Below are positions 1 to 7,715 of a stretch of DNA of 20,996 nucleotides, piece after piece (position 1 is the stretch's first letter; every line of letters starts with the position of its first letter). Below the pieces are notes generated by a model. That model saw nothing but the letters and a program-made list of their open reading frames with translations. It made no database searches and was not told the DNA's origin. Made by a program: the position numbers and the translations under genes. The stretch spans positions 1-20,996 of the forward strand of contig JAFADH010000105.1 in assembly GCA_023424995.1 (NCBI GenBank), written 5' to 3'. The DNA is from Bacillota bacterium. Its GTDB lineage: Bacteria > Bacillota > Clostridia > Lachnospirales > Lachnospiraceae.

Positions 1-167
1 TCTGCTGTTATATCTGTCTTATTTTGAACCATTGTATCAATAGCCCCCTCATCTTTACCAATGTCAGTCTTACCGGTGGAACCGGGCCATCCTGAAATCT
101 TACTCATAATGATTCCTCCCACGATCAGTAATAATATAATGCAAACAGGAATATATCTTTTTCTCAT
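1..167 (-). CDS. Partial small membrane or secreted protein, function unknown (runs off left edge)
   Basis: Only the first 55 codons are visible; the frame is open to the window edge. The protein starts MRKRYIPVCIILLLIVGG, a positively charged end followed by a hydrophobic segment (about residues 5-22), so it is either secreted or anchored in the membrane. There is no lipobox. The visible remainder is hydrophilic and matches no family I know. GGAGGG lies 8 bases before the ATG at 167. A second ATG at 107 also has a good site (GGGAGG, 7 bases upstream); starting there would remove the membrane segment. I prefer 167 because it encodes a proper signal-like N-terminus. It follows the CBM9-like gene on the same strand and may be the next gene of the operon. 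Confidence 0.6.
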   Translation of the reverse strand, partial: MRKRYIPVCIILLLIVGGIIMSKISGWPGSTGKTDIGKDEGAIDTMVQNKTDITA

Positions 168-188
168 GCTCCCTTCCCTCCGGGCACA

Positions 189-206
189 GCGCACCCATGT
201 TTGCGC
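189..206 (-). other. Small hairpin before the left-edge gene
   Basis: GCGCA (189-193) and TGCGC (202-206) form a 5-bp stem with an 8-base loop, about 20 bases upstream of the start codon at 167. There is no following U-run, so it is not a typical terminator. It may be a leader structure, but a stem this short could arise by chance. Confidence 0.3.
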
Positions 207-216
207 TTAATAAGCA

Positions 217-262
217 CAGGGGCGCCTCAAAACACTGGTTTCAGGACTTTGAAGCACCCCTG
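217..262 (-). other. Long intergenic RNA hairpin (15-bp stem)
   Basis: Bases 217-231 and 248-262 form a 15-bp inverted repeat with a 16-base loop that contains a further CTG/CAG mini-stem. Two positions are not Watson-Crick. In minus-strand RNA both become G-U pairs, whereas in plus-strand RNA they would be A-C mismatches, which fits a structure used in the minus-strand transcript. It lies between the CBM9-like gene and the gene at the left edge. There is no U-tract, so intrinsic termination is unlikely; a 3'-end stabiliser or processing site is the simplest inference. Confidence 0.55.
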
Positions 263-333
263 AATTTTGAATAATACTGCCGGTCTGCAGTTTGGCATGC
301 AGGACACGAAATATAATAAATCGGCTTGCTTGA

Positions 334-1344
334 TTATTTGCTCTGCCTCTTCTTCAGCACTATAAATGCTACCGCACCGATAACAACAACGGCTGCGATG
401 ATTGTAGCAACCACACCGGTATTTATACCGCCATCCTCCTGGGCGTCGACTGAGGTATCCTGTACTGCCTGGGTGGCTTCGGGAGCCTGGGTAGGTGCCT
501 GGGTGGGTGCTTCCGTAGGCTCCGGTGTCGGTGTGGCCTCAGGTGCTTCCGTTGCTGCAGGAGCTTCTGTTGCAGCAGGTGTCTCAGTTGCTTCAGGTGC
601 AGCTGCATTCTCATCCGGCTCTACACCCAGACCAAAGATTCCGGCAAGGCTGATGTCTTTATTCTCAACAATACCGTCCGCCCACTCATAGAAGCCGCCG
701 GCATTCATATGGAAGGAGAAGGATATGGGAAGCATCATGCCGTCGGTCAATTCCGCTGCGGCAGTGGAGAATGCGGTTACGGGCAGCGCAATCTCATATG
801 TAGTTGTTGTGCCGTCACGGACTATGATAAAATCTTTTCCCTGTTCCAGGTTAAAGGTGCCGGTACTCATCCAGGCATTGGCCATGGGAACATTGGTAAG
901 GCTGTTTAGGGCAAAGCCTAATTCATTTCTGTCCGTTCCTATGGCAGCGGATATCTGGATCTGCATGCAGTCTCCCTGCCACAAATCGGAAGGAAGCAAC
1001 ACCTCGTTCTTGTGATCATCATAGGTGGCCACTACTCCGATATAGATCTTCTGTGCGTCGTATCCCAGGTAAACCTCCGCGATCAGTGGTGCGGGCATAA
1101 CTCCTGTGCCGCCTTCGGGAATTGTCCGGATACCTTCCGCTCCGTCCGCAAAGGTAATGACCTTCGCACCCCATTCATCAGCGCCCACGACTCCGTCGAT
1201 AACAGGTGCGGCCGCAAGCTTCGGGATATTATAGCCTTTTACGGCTGCCTGTGAAGACTGTGCCGGATATACGGCTGCAACAAATGCAAGTGCCAGTAAG
1301 CCGACGGCTGCTTTTTTAATAATTAATCTCATTTTCTTATTCAT
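334..1344 (-). CDS. Tail-anchored cell-surface protein with CBM9-like (DOMON-type) carbohydrate-binding module
   Basis: The 336-residue protein has a Sec signal peptide (about residues 1-33, ending SSQA). A family-9-like carbohydrate-binding beta-sandwich follows at about 38-240, recognised from 'APVIDGVVGADEW', 'VYLGYDAQKIYIGV', 'LWQGDCMQIQI' and a late 'YEWADGI'. Residues about 245-297 are a low-complexity Ala/Thr/Glu/Pro linker. A C-terminal membrane helix (about 309-330) ends in KKRQSK, so the binding domain should face outside on a stalk. No LPXTG sortase signal is present. The start is supported by AAAGGAGA about 7 bases upstream. It follows the second solute-binding gene by 40 bases. 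The likely role is holding a glycan near the importers; there is no sign of catalysis. Confidence 0.8.
   Translation of the reverse strand: MNKKMRLIIKKAAVGLLALAFVAAVYPAQSSQAAVKGYNIPKLAAAPVIDGVVGADEWGAKVITFADGAEGIRTIPEGGTGVMPAPLIAEVYLGYDAQKIYIGVVATYDDHKNEVLLPSDLWQGDCMQIQISAAIGTDRNELGFALNSLTNVPMANAWMSTGTFNLEQGKDFIIVRDGTTTTYEIALPVTAFSTAAAELTDGMMLPISFSFHMNAGGFYEWADGIVENKDISLAGIFGLGVEPDENAAAPEATETPAATEAPAATEAPEATPTPEPTEAPTQAPTQAPEATQAVQDTSVDAQEDGGINTGVVATIIAAVVVIGAVAFIVLKKRQSK
457..603 (-). repeat. Low-complexity linker repeat (ATEAP / PTQAP units)
   Basis: This part of the CBM9-like gene encodes short imperfect repeats such as ATEAPAATEAPEAT and APTQAPTQAPEATQ. The codons repeat as well, giving tandem GCTTC/GGTGC-like units in the DNA. 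It is a mucin-like extended stalk between the binding module and the membrane helix. Its length may vary between strains by slippage (inference). Confidence 0.75.
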
Positions 1345-1384
1345 GATTATTCTCCTTTAGCATAATAATTTTATTTTTTATTAT

Positions 1385-2869
1385 TTAATTCTTACTGAGG
1401 TTAATAAAGAATTCATCCAGCAATACATTCAGGGCATCTTCCATGGCTGCTATCTGGGATACGATATCCGTATAGGAATTGTTATAGCAGCCCTCGAATA
1501 AGGCACGTGCCGGAACCTCGAAGTTCGGATTGGCATTCTTGATCATGTTAACGATATCGTAGGCACCATGTCCAAGAATATAATCCTGCATCATCTCTTC
1601 ATCTCCATCAAATCTCCAGAAGGTATCCACATAATCCTGGAGCTTCTGGTCTTCCACCGCCTGATACCTTCTTGCAAGGGCACTGATGATAATACCGGTC
1701 TTATCAAGCTCCGTATTGGTATTGGTCACGGCGAATACCGGAGCGTTATGATCCGGAGCATTGATGTATTCCGGCTGTTCCTTGTTCCACTTCGGCGTAG
1801 GCAGAATACCGAAATCATCCTCCATATTCTTCAGGGTATCGTTGGCATCATTGCCATAGGGCATGAATAAGGCCTTACCGGCTGCAAACATATCCAGATA
1901 GCCGATATTCTCATTCTTGAACAGGATGCCGTCCTTCTGGTAGAACTTATACATGAAATTGATCTTTTCCGCAGATACGGGGTCGATGCAGGCAAGACGC
2001 ACGGAACCGGTATCATTTGCTCTGTAATATTTGCCTCCCATTCCGAAGAAGAAGGATTGGATCAGATCACCGCCGGGACAGGTAACACCCCAGCGGTCCG
2101 CATCGGAGCTGACCACACCGTCACCGTCATTGTCCCTGAGGGCACCCTTGGCATATTCCACCAGCTTATCCCAGGTCCAGTCACCGCTGCGGACAAGCTC
2201 ATACGGATCCGGATATCCCAGCTCATTCCAGATTCTCGAGTTATAGAAGACCAGCCAGTAATTACCCATATGGGAACCGAAGGGAGCGCCGAAAGCATAG
2301 GTCCTGTTGCCGAAGGTCGCCGATTCAGCCACGGCCCGGTTAAAATACGGCTGGCTGAGATCCAGGGTTTCAACGGAATTTACATCTGCAAGCAGATTGC
2401 CTCCCAGTAATTTACCGAATGCCCACATGGTAGTACCGATCAAATCCGCATATTTGCCTCCTGCCATGATCTCCGGCTGGGCCGTCTCGAAGATAACATC
2501 CGGGGATACATGCTCATATACGATATCACAGTTAAATTTTTTCTCCACATCCTCCGTAATGGCTATGACCAGCTCATCCATAGGGCTCTTTATCTCCTCC
2601 GGAGCCCACCGGTCATCATGAAAATCCACTACCTTGAATTCATAGCCCCCCAGATCTACCGCTTCTTCTCCCTCAACATACCTGGCAAAGGGACTGTCAT
2701 CCTCCGCCGAAGCAGAATCCTCCGGCTGTGTATCCGGATTGTCCGGTGTGTTCACATCATCCGTGTCCGTGGGTGTCTGCGTACCGCCGTTACCGCAGGC
2801 GGCCAGTGTGCCTGCCATGATAACAACCAGCATAATTGCCGTCATCCTTACCCATAATCTCTTTTTCAT
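1385..2869 (-). CDS. Extracellular solute-binding lipoprotein of a carbohydrate ABC importer (second system)
   Basis: This is a family 1-type solute-binding protein of 494 residues from the chosen start. It begins MKKRLWVRM and has a lipobox LAAC with Cys at residue 25, followed by an acidic Thr/Asp/Pro spacer, so it should be lipid-anchored outside the membrane. Typical family features are 'VFYNSRIWNELGYPDPYE', 'WTWDKLVEYAKG' and the acidic DNDGDG loop (about 246-251), a likely calcium site seen in related Clostridia proteins. The ATG at 2869 has GGAGG 5 bases upstream; an in-frame ATG at 2899 would place that site inside the coding region and is less likely. It lies downstream of its probable permease partners (3021-4979). 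Size and length suggest an oligosaccharide ligand; its identity cannot be read from the sequence. Confidence 0.9.
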   Translation of the reverse strand: MKKRLWVRMTAIMLVVIMAGTLAACGNGGTQTPTDTDDVNTPDNPDTQPEDSASAEDDSPFARYVEGEEAVDLGGYEFKVVDFHDDRWAPEEIKSPMDELVIAITEDVEKKFNCDIVYEHVSPDVIFETAQPEIMAGGKYADLIGTTMWAFGKLLGGNLLADVNSVETLDLSQPYFNRAVAESATFGNRTYAFGAPFGSHMGNYWLVFYNSRIWNELGYPDPYELVRSGDWTWDKLVEYAKGALRDNDGDGVVSSDADRWGVTCPGGDLIQSFFFGMGGKYYRANDTGSVRLACIDPVSAEKINFMYKFYQKDGILFKNENIGYLDMFAAGKALFMPYGNDANDTLKNMEDDFGILPTPKWNKEQPEYINAPDHNAPVFAVTNTNTELDKTGIIISALARRYQAVEDQKLQDYVDTFWRFDGDEEMMQDYILGHGAYDIVNMIKNANPNFEVPARALFEGCYNNSYTDIVSQIAAMEDALNVLLDEFFINLSKN

Positions 2870-2882
2870 CTTTACCTCCATT

Positions 2883-2899
2883 ATGCCGCTCCGCGGCAT
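2883..2899 (-). promoter_or_regulatory. GC-rich hairpin just upstream of the solute-binding gene's ribosome binding site
   Basis: ATGCCGC (2883-2889) and GCGGCAT (2893-2899) form a perfect 7-bp stem with a 3-base loop. It sits immediately before the GGAGG that serves the start at 2869 and immediately after the stop of a 13-codon leader ORF. No U-tract follows, so it is not a terminator. It could stabilise a processed 5' end or modulate translation of the solute-binding protein (inference). Confidence 0.5.
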
Positions 2900-2900
2900 T

Positions 2901-2939
2901 TTAAAATGTGCTGAAAGAAACTCTTATGATCTCTTTCAT
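2901..2939 (-). CDS. Possible leader peptide (12 residues) before the second solute-binding gene
   Basis: A 13-codon ORF (MKEIIRVSFSTF, stop TAA) has an ideal ribosome binding site, AAGGAG at 2945-2950, 5 bases before its ATG. It lies in the largest gap of the operon, ends directly beside the 7-bp hairpin at 2883-2899, and precedes the solute-binding gene's GGAGG. That order (leader ORF, hairpin, ribosome binding site) suits translational coupling or a stability element. No run of regulatory codons is seen, so classical attenuation is not indicated. It is short enough to be chance. Confidence 0.35.
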   Translation of the reverse strand: MKEIIRVSFSTF

Positions 2940-2952
2940 TCTTTCTCCTTAC

Positions 2953-2968
2953 TCCATAAATTTATGGA
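2953..2968. promoter_or_regulatory. 16-bp perfect palindrome in intergenic gap
   Basis: TCCATAAATTTATGGA is a perfect palindrome located 14 bases before the leader ORF. Directly next to it, TTTGATATA (2971-2979) matches the half-site of the inverted repeat at 14861-14897. It could be an operator for internal control of the last genes of the operon, but I see no convincing -35/-10 pair in this gap, and AT-rich palindromes arise easily. Confidence 0.35.
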
Positions 2969-3020
2969 ATTTTGATATACCTTCCCGCCGCCCCTCCTTT
3001 ATCTGGTTTCTCCTCTATCA

Positions 3021-3989
3021 TTAGCCGACAATTCCGCTTCTTTCTATGCCGGTAATAATCTTGCGCTGTAAAAAGATATACATGATGACCAGCGGTATAA
3101 TGGCCATTAACACACCGGTCTGAAGTACGGTGGTCTTATAGAACTGGCCTCCGCCGTAAGCGTCGGTAAACGCTGATTTTATTACAAATACCGCATTAGA
3201 TAAAACTGCATTGCTGGTAAAGAAAATACCGGAATAGAAAGTGTCCGTCCACTGCCACGCAAAGGAGAGGATAAATATGGTGACCATCATTGGGATCGAT
3301 GTGGGCAGAATGATTTTAAAATAAGTCTTAAAAACATTGCAGCCGTCGATGGCTGCCGCCTCCTCCAGCTCCTCCGGTACTCCCTTATAAAACTGTCTCA
3401 TCAGGAATATGTAGATACCGTTCTTAAAGCCGGTCCCGGTGACGGATAATATGATCAGCGGCCAGGGGCTGTTCATGAGATTGATCTCATTGCCCGTGAA
3501 CAGCTTCACAATACCCAGTACGTCAAAGAACCGGAACTTTAAATATAAGGGTACCAGCAGAACCTGGGGCGGTACGATGGTTGTCAGGATCACCAGCAGC
3601 ATAACAAGGGCGGTGAATCTGGATTTCATTTTGGCCAGGGCATACCCCGTACAGGCGCAGACTATTGTCTGGGGCAGGGCACAGACCAGGGAGATCAGGA
3701 AAGAATTCAATGCTGTCTTAAAATAATGGATATCGTTAATTACAAGCTGGTAGATATCCAGATTCGGATGCCGCGGTATGAAATTCACGGTTCTGTCATA
3801 CATATCCTCTACGCTCATAAAGGACGCCGAGAGCTTACTGATAATCGGAAATAAGATAATGAAGGATATAATAATCAGTAACGCATAGATAAACAAGCGG
3901 GTGAAAAACCTCTTTATCCCGGTTGCGATCCAGTATCCGTCTATTTTTTTTGTCTTGTGGAACTTAACTGCTGCTGCAGCTGTCTTCAT
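3021..3989 (-). CDS. Carbohydrate ABC transporter permease, MalG type (second system)
   Basis: This inner subunit of a sugar importer (CUT1, MalG/LplC-like) has six predicted membrane helices and the ATPase-docking EAA loop at about residue 209 (EAAAIDGCNVFKTYFKIILP). The C-terminus, RKIITGIERSGIVG, matches the usual end of this subfamily. The chosen ATG at 3989 has GGAGG 5 bases upstream; an ATG at 4001 overlaps that site and is probably not used. A short insertion (about 160-178) before the fifth helix is seen in related permeases. It should pair with the MalF-type permease 45 bases upstream and the solute-binding lipoprotein downstream. No ATPase gene is nearby, so a shared MsmX-like ATPase is expected. 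Confidence 0.92.
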   Translation of the reverse strand: MKTAAAAVKFHKTKKIDGYWIATGIKRFFTRLFIYALLIIISFIILFPIISKLSASFMSVEDMYDRTVNFIPRHPNLDIYQLVINDIHYFKTALNSFLISLVCALPQTIVCACTGYALAKMKSRFTALVMLLVILTTIVPPQVLLVPLYLKFRFFDVLGIVKLFTGNEINLMNSPWPLIILSVTGTGFKNGIYIFLMRQFYKGVPEELEEAAAIDGCNVFKTYFKIILPTSIPMMVTIFILSFAWQWTDTFYSGIFFTSNAVLSNAVFVIKSAFTDAYGGGQFYKTTVLQTGVLMAIIPLVIMYIFLQRKIITGIERSGIVG

Positions 3990-4034
3990 ATAAACCTCCA
4001 TTCTGCCATGTGAAAATTGCCCTTCATCCTCACG

Positions 4035-4979
4035 TTAATCCCTCTGCTGGTAATGCACATAACGGCTGATGATCCAGGTAATAACGGCGATGCAGATTGC
4101 GATTACCGCAAAATAGAACCATGCCATGGCCGATGCAATACCCATACTGCTGGATTTAAAGCTCTGTTCCCTGATCTGGGTCATGATTGCATTCTCTGAA
4201 TCCGTAAAGGTATCTACGATGGTATAGATTACATTCACCACAATGATGGGACTGATCATGGGAAAGGTGATCAGCCAGAATTTCTCCCAAGAAGAGCAGC
4301 CATCGATATCCGCCGCCTCATAGATGGACGGTGATATTGATTGCAGTCCGGCTAAGAAGATCAGCATCTGTACACCGGAGATATTCACGATATTAAAGAT
4401 CTGGTCCACCGCCGATATGACATACCTGGCCAGCTGGGGACTGAAGCTTAAGTTCATGAAGAAATCCCGAAAATCCGAGGCATCGATCAAACCGTTGGCG
4501 ACCGAGGCGGTTGCCTCCTCCGCCGCCATGCTGCTCCATTGCTGGCTGAATACGGCGCTCAGGGTATCCGCTTTGGCCATGAAGCCCGTTGCCAGTATAA
4601 CAGGAATAAAGAATATGGCGCGGAACATGGTGCGTCCCTTGAACTTCGCATTCAAAACCACTGCGATCATAAGGCTGTACAGAATAGCCAGTATGATATT
4701 GGGAAGCATGGTTCCTATGGCCGTCCTCACATTGGCAACAAAGTCAGGATCCGTAAACAGAGCGTACCGGTAATTGGCCAGGCCGACAAAATGCAGCGTA
4801 AATCCTTCCGCTCCCCTCATCTCAAGCTCGTTTAAGCTGAATTTGAAGGAATTAATATAAATGCCGAGAAACAGCAGGAAAAAGCCTGCCAAAAACGGCA
4901 CCAGGAAGACGGCATAGGAAAGCTTCCGGCGATTCGCATAAGATAATCGTATTTTATTATTCTTGTTTTCTTTGCTCAT
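4035..4979 (-). CDS. Carbohydrate ABC transporter permease, MalF type (second system)
   Basis: The 314-residue protein has six predicted membrane helices and the EAA loop at about 221 (EAADIDGCSSWEKFWLITFP). Between the third and fourth helices there is an outward-facing insertion of roughly 50 residues (about 138-190, Ser/Ala/Glu-rich at first). It is far shorter than the P2 loop of E. coli MalF but in the equivalent place, where it could contact the binding protein. GGAGG lies 6 bases before the ATG, and the gene follows the DUF5696 gene by 19 bases, so the two are co-transcribed. It forms a heterodimer with the MalG-type protein encoded next. Confidence 0.92.
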   Translation of the reverse strand: MSKENKNNKIRLSYANRRKLSYAVFLVPFLAGFFLLFLGIYINSFKFSLNELEMRGAEGFTLHFVGLANYRYALFTDPDFVANVRTAIGTMLPNIILAILYSLMIAVVLNAKFKGRTMFRAIFFIPVILATGFMAKADTLSAVFSQQWSSMAAEEATASVANGLIDASDFRDFFMNLSFSPQLARYVISAVDQIFNIVNISGVQMLIFLAGLQSISPSIYEAADIDGCSSWEKFWLITFPMISPIIVVNVIYTIVDTFTDSENAIMTQIREQSFKSSSMGIASAMAWFYFAVIAICIAVITWIISRYVHYQQRD

Positions 4980-4998
4980 AGTGATCCTCCAACGCTTA

Positions 4999-7668
4999 TC
5001 ATCTTGTCACCAGGAAGTCTTTGGCTTCCACCGTCCTGCCGTCAGCTGTGACCGGCTTGTCATTATAATTTACAATGATCTTTGTACCGTCTTCATAGGT
5101 AGTCTGATAAACCCTGTTCTCCAGCTTCAGATGATCGACCATAGACTTGTTCTGCAGATCCTTATATACCTCATTAAAGGACTTATACAGGTCTCCGATG
5201 GTCTGGCCCCAGTTCCCATAATCTGCGGAAAAATAATAGGAATAGGGTGTCTGCTTCAATTCCTCCGTATTCCTGTCAGCAATGACAAAGAATAAATTGG
5301 AGCCGTATTCCAGGCTTTTCAGTACCGCATCCTGTACATTGCTGGACAGGTTGACGGGGCTGCCCGCATAGGAGGTATACCCGTGAAGCACCAGCGGCAG
5401 GAAGGGAATGCTTTCATCGGCAATGGTATAATTACTGTCCGTCATGGGCACGTTCACGATATCCGAGGCATACTTCAGCATGTAAGCATTGCCGCCGTCG
5501 GTCATGAGGCTCTTGCGGCCCGCCACATACGCCTCCAGATTCTCCGTAATGATATCAAGTGCCTGCTCCCTGTTCACTGCCGCATTCTTCTTATAATCCG
5601 CATATAGCATGGTCCCCAGATTGCCCATGGAGATATGGCTTATATCCAGCTTATTGTAATCTTTGAAGAAACCCTGAAAGCTGCTGCCGAATCTGCCGGG
5701 CGACACTGCCCAGAACAGAAATTCCAGATAAGTCAGGTTGGTGGACTCCTCCGGTGTAATCAGATAGGTCTCTTCCCTGGAGAGCGTACGGGGCGAATGT
5801 AAAGAAGGGATATAGGAGTCAAACCGTTTGTTATCCCGGACCATATAGAAGTCCACATCCGGGAACAGGCCCATATTATTCTCCTTTGCGTATTCGGAGA
5901 GCTTCTTTAAGCCCGCGCTTCCTCCCAGATTCTCTTCCGCCTTCGCACGGTCGGATATGCTGTAATTCAGTCCGCCGTTCATCCAGCCCTTATAGCGGAG
6001 ATTTATGTTATTGACACCCTGGTTCTTTAGATCCGTAAGGATCGCCTGCGCATCCTCAAAAGAGGTCAGGGTAACCGCCTTATCATAGGAGAAGCCCAGG
6101 AAGGTGTCCCGTTTATCTATGGTCCCCAGGGCTTCCAGATACAAGGGCGCATCGGAAGCCGCATCTTCCGCTTTCTTTAAAATTCCCTTCCGAACCAGAT
6201 AGCTCTGGTATGCCTTTGCCATTCCCACATAACCGGCATCCTTGCCCGTCAGGAAATGATACCGTATCTTATAATTCCCCCGGTAATAATTCCTGTCATA
6301 ATAGGTATACATGCCTCTCATCTTGGTTTCATCCTGATAGTTCACCGTATAAGAGGTCGCATAATTGAATTCGGGGAAGGCTGTTTCAAAATAAGTCAGC
6401 TGATTCCCGCTTTCGGTATAAATCTTGGCCATTGCCTCCCCTTCCTCCAGGATAGCAAGGTAAGCCCTGTCATTTTCCTTGTTGCCGAATACCGGGAAGT
6501 AAAGCTGCTGCTTCAAGCTGGTATACGACCATTTATTCGACAGGGAATAATCCTCCCCGTAGATTGTATTCGTAGTATATAGAATGGACTTGCTTTTGTC
6601 GGTATTATAACGGATCAGGGTTCCCGAACCGTCCGGAAGGAACAGATAACCGTCGCTGGCGGTATTGCCTGCTCCGAAGAATTCGCATACGGTCAGGCTG
6701 GATAATACGAATTCCTCCCTGTCATATGCAATCTGGTCCGCAGGAATATTTACCACCAGCTCACCCTGCTCCAGGGTGAATTCCATGGGTATGTAAAAAA
6801 GCGCCGCTACGGTATCATCGCTGATATATCCGCTTAATACCTGGTCGTCGGTATAGTCCTCCGGGGTATAATCCGTCTTCTTTATGATCTCCTCCAGGAG
6901 TCTCCGCTCCCGGTCGGCAACTCTTCGAAGGATATAAAAGTCATGTTCCGCCAGACCCGGATAATTCGCCTGGTAGTCCTTCCTGACCGCCTCCGTCAGC
7001 TTAGGATCCCGGACCGAGATTTTTACATAATAGGTATTGATCCTTCGCGCATCCTTTTCGTTCAGCTTGCTGATAACCTTTTCTTCAAACCTTGCCGCCT
7101 CCGCCGCTTCCGGCAGCAGTATCTCATCCATCACAAGTCCCAGCTGCAGATTCAGCCGTATCCCGTTCTCCATGGGCTGCGTCGTAAACTGCGGCTTCTT
7201 TTTAGTGATACAGTCCTTATAGCTGTTCATATAAAGAACTCTCTGACTTGTATCATAATAGGTGAGACGCAGCAGGGATGCCATCTGCGCTTTTACATCA
7301 TCGCTGACAGTCAGATCGTCCATGCTGTTAAAATCCGTTTTATAATTATAGGGTGTCGAGAACCAGGTATCTCCTGTTTCAACATTCTTAACTGCTATCT
7401 CGGCATAGGAATTATCAAAATACAATTCCATGCCCCCTTCCTCCGCAACTTTTGTCATCGCGGCAATCCGTGCCTCGGGGGTATCATACATGCCATGCTG
7501 CGCATCCTCCTCCGCGGTGGGCGCTTCTCCCTCTGCGGCATCCTCAGGAACGGTCATCTGCATCCCGGCTTCCTGACCGGCAGCATCCCTGCCGGATTTC
7601 CCGCAGCCGGCAAGAAGTGCCGGGAGTAAGGCACAGCAGAGGATCAATACGATCAGTCTCTTATTCAT
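4999..7668 (-). CDS. DUF5696-type surface lipoprotein, possible TIM-barrel glycosidase-like fold
   Basis: This lipoprotein has 889 residues from the chosen start (MNKRLIVLILCCALLP) with lipobox LLAGC, Cys at 22. An acidic spacer, then a large beta-rich region (about 80-500), precede a C-terminal half that reads like an alternating beta/alpha barrel: NINLRYKGW, GLFPDVDFYMV, ISMGNLGTMLYADY, SLMTDGGNAYML, FLPLVLHGYTSYAG, NLFFVIA. I recognise the whole as the DUF5696 group found beside sugar ABC transporters. The candidate catalytic acids in DVDF (about 604-606) and TDGG (about 724) recall GH101/GH129-like enzymes, but that is inference. The start is set by AGGAG 6 bases before the ATG at 7668; an upstream TTG is less likely. 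It sits between two importers. Confidence 0.75.
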   Translation of the reverse strand: MNKRLIVLILCCALLPALLAGCGKSGRDAAGQEAGMQMTVPEDAAEGEAPTAEEDAQHGMYDTPEARIAAMTKVAEEGGMELYFDNSYAEIAVKNVETGDTWFSTPYNYKTDFNSMDDLTVSDDVKAQMASLLRLTYYDTSQRVLYMNSYKDCITKKKPQFTTQPMENGIRLNLQLGLVMDEILLPEAAEAARFEEKVISKLNEKDARRINTYYVKISVRDPKLTEAVRKDYQANYPGLAEHDFYILRRVADRERRLLEEIIKKTDYTPEDYTDDQVLSGYISDDTVAALFYIPMEFTLEQGELVVNIPADQIAYDREEFVLSSLTVCEFFGAGNTASDGYLFLPDGSGTLIRYNTDKSKSILYTTNTIYGEDYSLSNKWSYTSLKQQLYFPVFGNKENDRAYLAILEEGEAMAKIYTESGNQLTYFETAFPEFNYATSYTVNYQDETKMRGMYTYYDRNYYRGNYKIRYHFLTGKDAGYVGMAKAYQSYLVRKGILKKAEDAASDAPLYLEALGTIDKRDTFLGFSYDKAVTLTSFEDAQAILTDLKNQGVNNINLRYKGWMNGGLNYSISDRAKAEENLGGSAGLKKLSEYAKENNMGLFPDVDFYMVRDNKRFDSYIPSLHSPRTLSREETYLITPEESTNLTYLEFLFWAVSPGRFGSSFQGFFKDYNKLDISHISMGNLGTMLYADYKKNAAVNREQALDIITENLEAYVAGRKSLMTDGGNAYMLKYASDIVNVPMTDSNYTIADESIPFLPLVLHGYTSYAGSPVNLSSNVQDAVLKSLEYGSNLFFVIADRNTEELKQTPYSYYFSADYGNWGQTIGDLYKSFNEVYKDLQNKSMVDHLKLENRVYQTTYEDGTKIIVNYNDKPVTADGRTVEAKDFLVTR

Positions 7669-7715
7669 AAAGCTCTCCTTCCTTAACACCAATCATAATT
7701 ATTCCATCGTTTTGT

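Noticed and set aside
217..262. The long hairpin as a mobile-element end or recombination (attC-like) site
   Set aside because: No integrase or transposase gene, no target duplication and no second copy are in the window; an RNA structure explains the G-U pattern better.
326..691. Plus-strand ORF opposite the CBM9-like gene, rich in Val/Ala/Ser/Gly
   Set aside because: It is the antisense reading of the repetitive linker; it has no good ribosome binding site and no family resemblance, while the minus-strand gene has clear domains.
1345..1384. AT-rich inverted repeat between the second binding-protein gene and the CBM9-like gene as a terminator
   Set aside because: The stem is only A/T pairs of about six bases and would be very weak; both genes are probably on one transcript.
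6943..7629. Plus-strand ORF of 228 codons opposite the DUF5696 gene
   Set aside because: It is an antisense shadow with high Ile/Arg/Cys content, no start signal and no domain.
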